Source of the DNA: Verrucomicrobiales bacterium
GTDB lineage: Bacteria; Verrucomicrobiota; Verrucomicrobiia; Limisphaerales; UBA1096
Reading direction: 5' to 3'
Length of the DNA stretch: 14,630 nucleotides
Assembly: GCA_028817635.1 (NCBI GenBank)
Contig: JAPPPH010000279.1
Coordinates: 1 to 14,630, forward strand
The position numbers and the translations under genes are program-made. Shown one piece after another: positions 14,239 to 14,630 of this stretch. Below the pieces are notes generated by a model. The model saw only the letters and a list, made by a program, of their open reading frames with translations, ran no database searches and was not told the origin of the DNA. Position 1 is the first letter of the stretch. Each line of letters starts with the position of its first letter.

Positions 14239-14259
14239 GCCAAGCGCTTGGCCAAGCGC
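14239..14259. repeat. Compound palindrome between tsaB and the NIL-domain gene
   Basis: GCCAAGCGCTTGGC (14239-14252) overlaps GCGCTTGGCCAAGCGC (14244-14259), so arms alternate and two mutually exclusive hairpins could form. It starts at the base after the tsaB stop and fills most of the 26-base convergent gap. It could end transcription from both sides, but no T-run supports a classical terminator. Confidence 0.85.
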
Positions 14260-14264
14260 AATCG

Positions 14265-14609
14265 TCAGCTCTCGATGACGTTGATCTCGACTGGCTCGAC
14301 GCTCACCCCTCGGCGTTCCAGCCAAGCGACAGCTTTTTTCACGTCGTTGGCCAAGCCGTCCAATTCAAGGCAAACCAAACCAATTTCGCCAGTGACACTC
14401 GCCTGGCGGACGTTGGTGATGACCGGGAATTTTTGTGACAACTCCCAGACGACCGGCTTGGTGATGAGCCGCTGTGGGAACATCAGCCACAGTCGCGCGG
14501 TCTTCCGCGGGTTGGCAGCGCGCTTGGCCTTGGCAGTCGGCTTAGTTTTTCGAACTGCTTTCTTCGCGGCCTTGCGTGCCGGCTTGGCTGCCTTCTTTTT
14601 GGCTGCCAT
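14265..14609 (-). CDS. Small NIL-domain protein with Lys/Ala-rich N-terminal tail
   Basis: The function is unknown. The 114 residues divide into a basic, Lys/Ala/Arg/Pro-rich tail (1-38) resembling histone-H1-like or HU-extension tails, and a compact domain (about 39-108). The domain begins LWLMFPQRLITKP and contains SVTGEIGLVCLELDG and an AVAWLERRGVSVEPVE end. This matches the NIL domain, known from the C-terminus of MetN-type ABC ATPases and some ferredoxins, where it is a ligand-binding ferredoxin-like fold. Here it stands alone with no transporter or Fe-S motif. The basic tail suggests nucleic-acid contact, which is inference. The ATG at 14609 has an AAGG-like site eight bases upstream. 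The gene converges on tsaB with a 26-base gap filled by palindromes. Confidence 0.75.
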   Translation of the reverse strand: MAAKKKAAKPARKAAKKAVRKTKPTAKAKRAANPRKTARLWLMFPQRLITKPVVWELSQKFPVITNVRQASVTGEIGLVCLELDGLANDVKKAVAWLERRGVSVEPVEINVIES

Positions 14610-14630
14610 GACTTTTGCCTTAACCCCCCG

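Noticed and set aside
172..14259. Palindromes as parS, REP/BIME or transposon ends
   Set aside because: The sequence is unlike the parS consensus and far too frequent for it. Copies are single short palindromes without the longer REP architecture, and there are no target duplications or transposase genes.

Overview
The window is gene-dense bacterial chromosome of moderately high G+C content: one truncated gene at the left edge and twelve complete genes. All complete genes but one are assignable to known families; the exception is a small protein recognised only by its NIL domain. The gene set is a futalosine-pathway MqnC, an exosortase with EpsI, a lipoprotein-type secretin, a free-standing GlnRS and a very short UvrC. 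This fits the Verrucomicrobiota/PVC group best. That placement is an inference from gene content, since no rRNA or other phylogenetic marker was tested.

Layout. 1-90: start of a minus-strand gene leaving the window. 237-1733: uvrC (+). 4599 down to 1734: minus-strand cluster of M19 dipeptidase, exosortase and EpsI, meeting uvrC tail to tail with no space (TGATCA carries both stop codons). 4757-6481: glnS (+). 6544-9767: mqnC and a secretin gene joined by an ATGA overlap. 9878-11434: purH. 11454-14238: a CPBP-family membrane protease, thiL, tsaE and tsaB, all close or overlapping. 14609 down to 14265: a small NIL-domain protein with a histone-H1-like basic tail. No tRNA, rRNA, CRISPR array, insertion sequence or phage gene was seen, and no gene-free stretch exceeds 300 bases.

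Roles. The plus-strand genes are mostly housekeeping: excision repair (UvrC), Gln-tRNA charging (GlnRS), menaquinone synthesis (MqnC), purine synthesis (PurH), thiamine diphosphate synthesis (ThiL) and tRNA t6A modification (TsaE, TsaB). The envelope theme is carried by the exosortase/EpsI pair, the outer-membrane secretin and the CPBP protease. No sorting substrate and no other secretion-system part is present.

The most unusual signal is not a gene. A highly iterated perfect palindrome, CGCTTGGCCAAGCG, often extended to 16 bases with matching flanks, occurs nine times exactly, about once per 1.6 kb against about 5e-5 expected by chance. Many one-arm or compensated variants accompany it. Copies sit in most of the longer gaps between transcription units, frequently directly after a stop codon, and also inside coding sequence, where they usually read RLAKR. 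It resembles in density the cyanobacterial HIP1 element or DNA-uptake sequences, but the sequence is different and its function is unknown.
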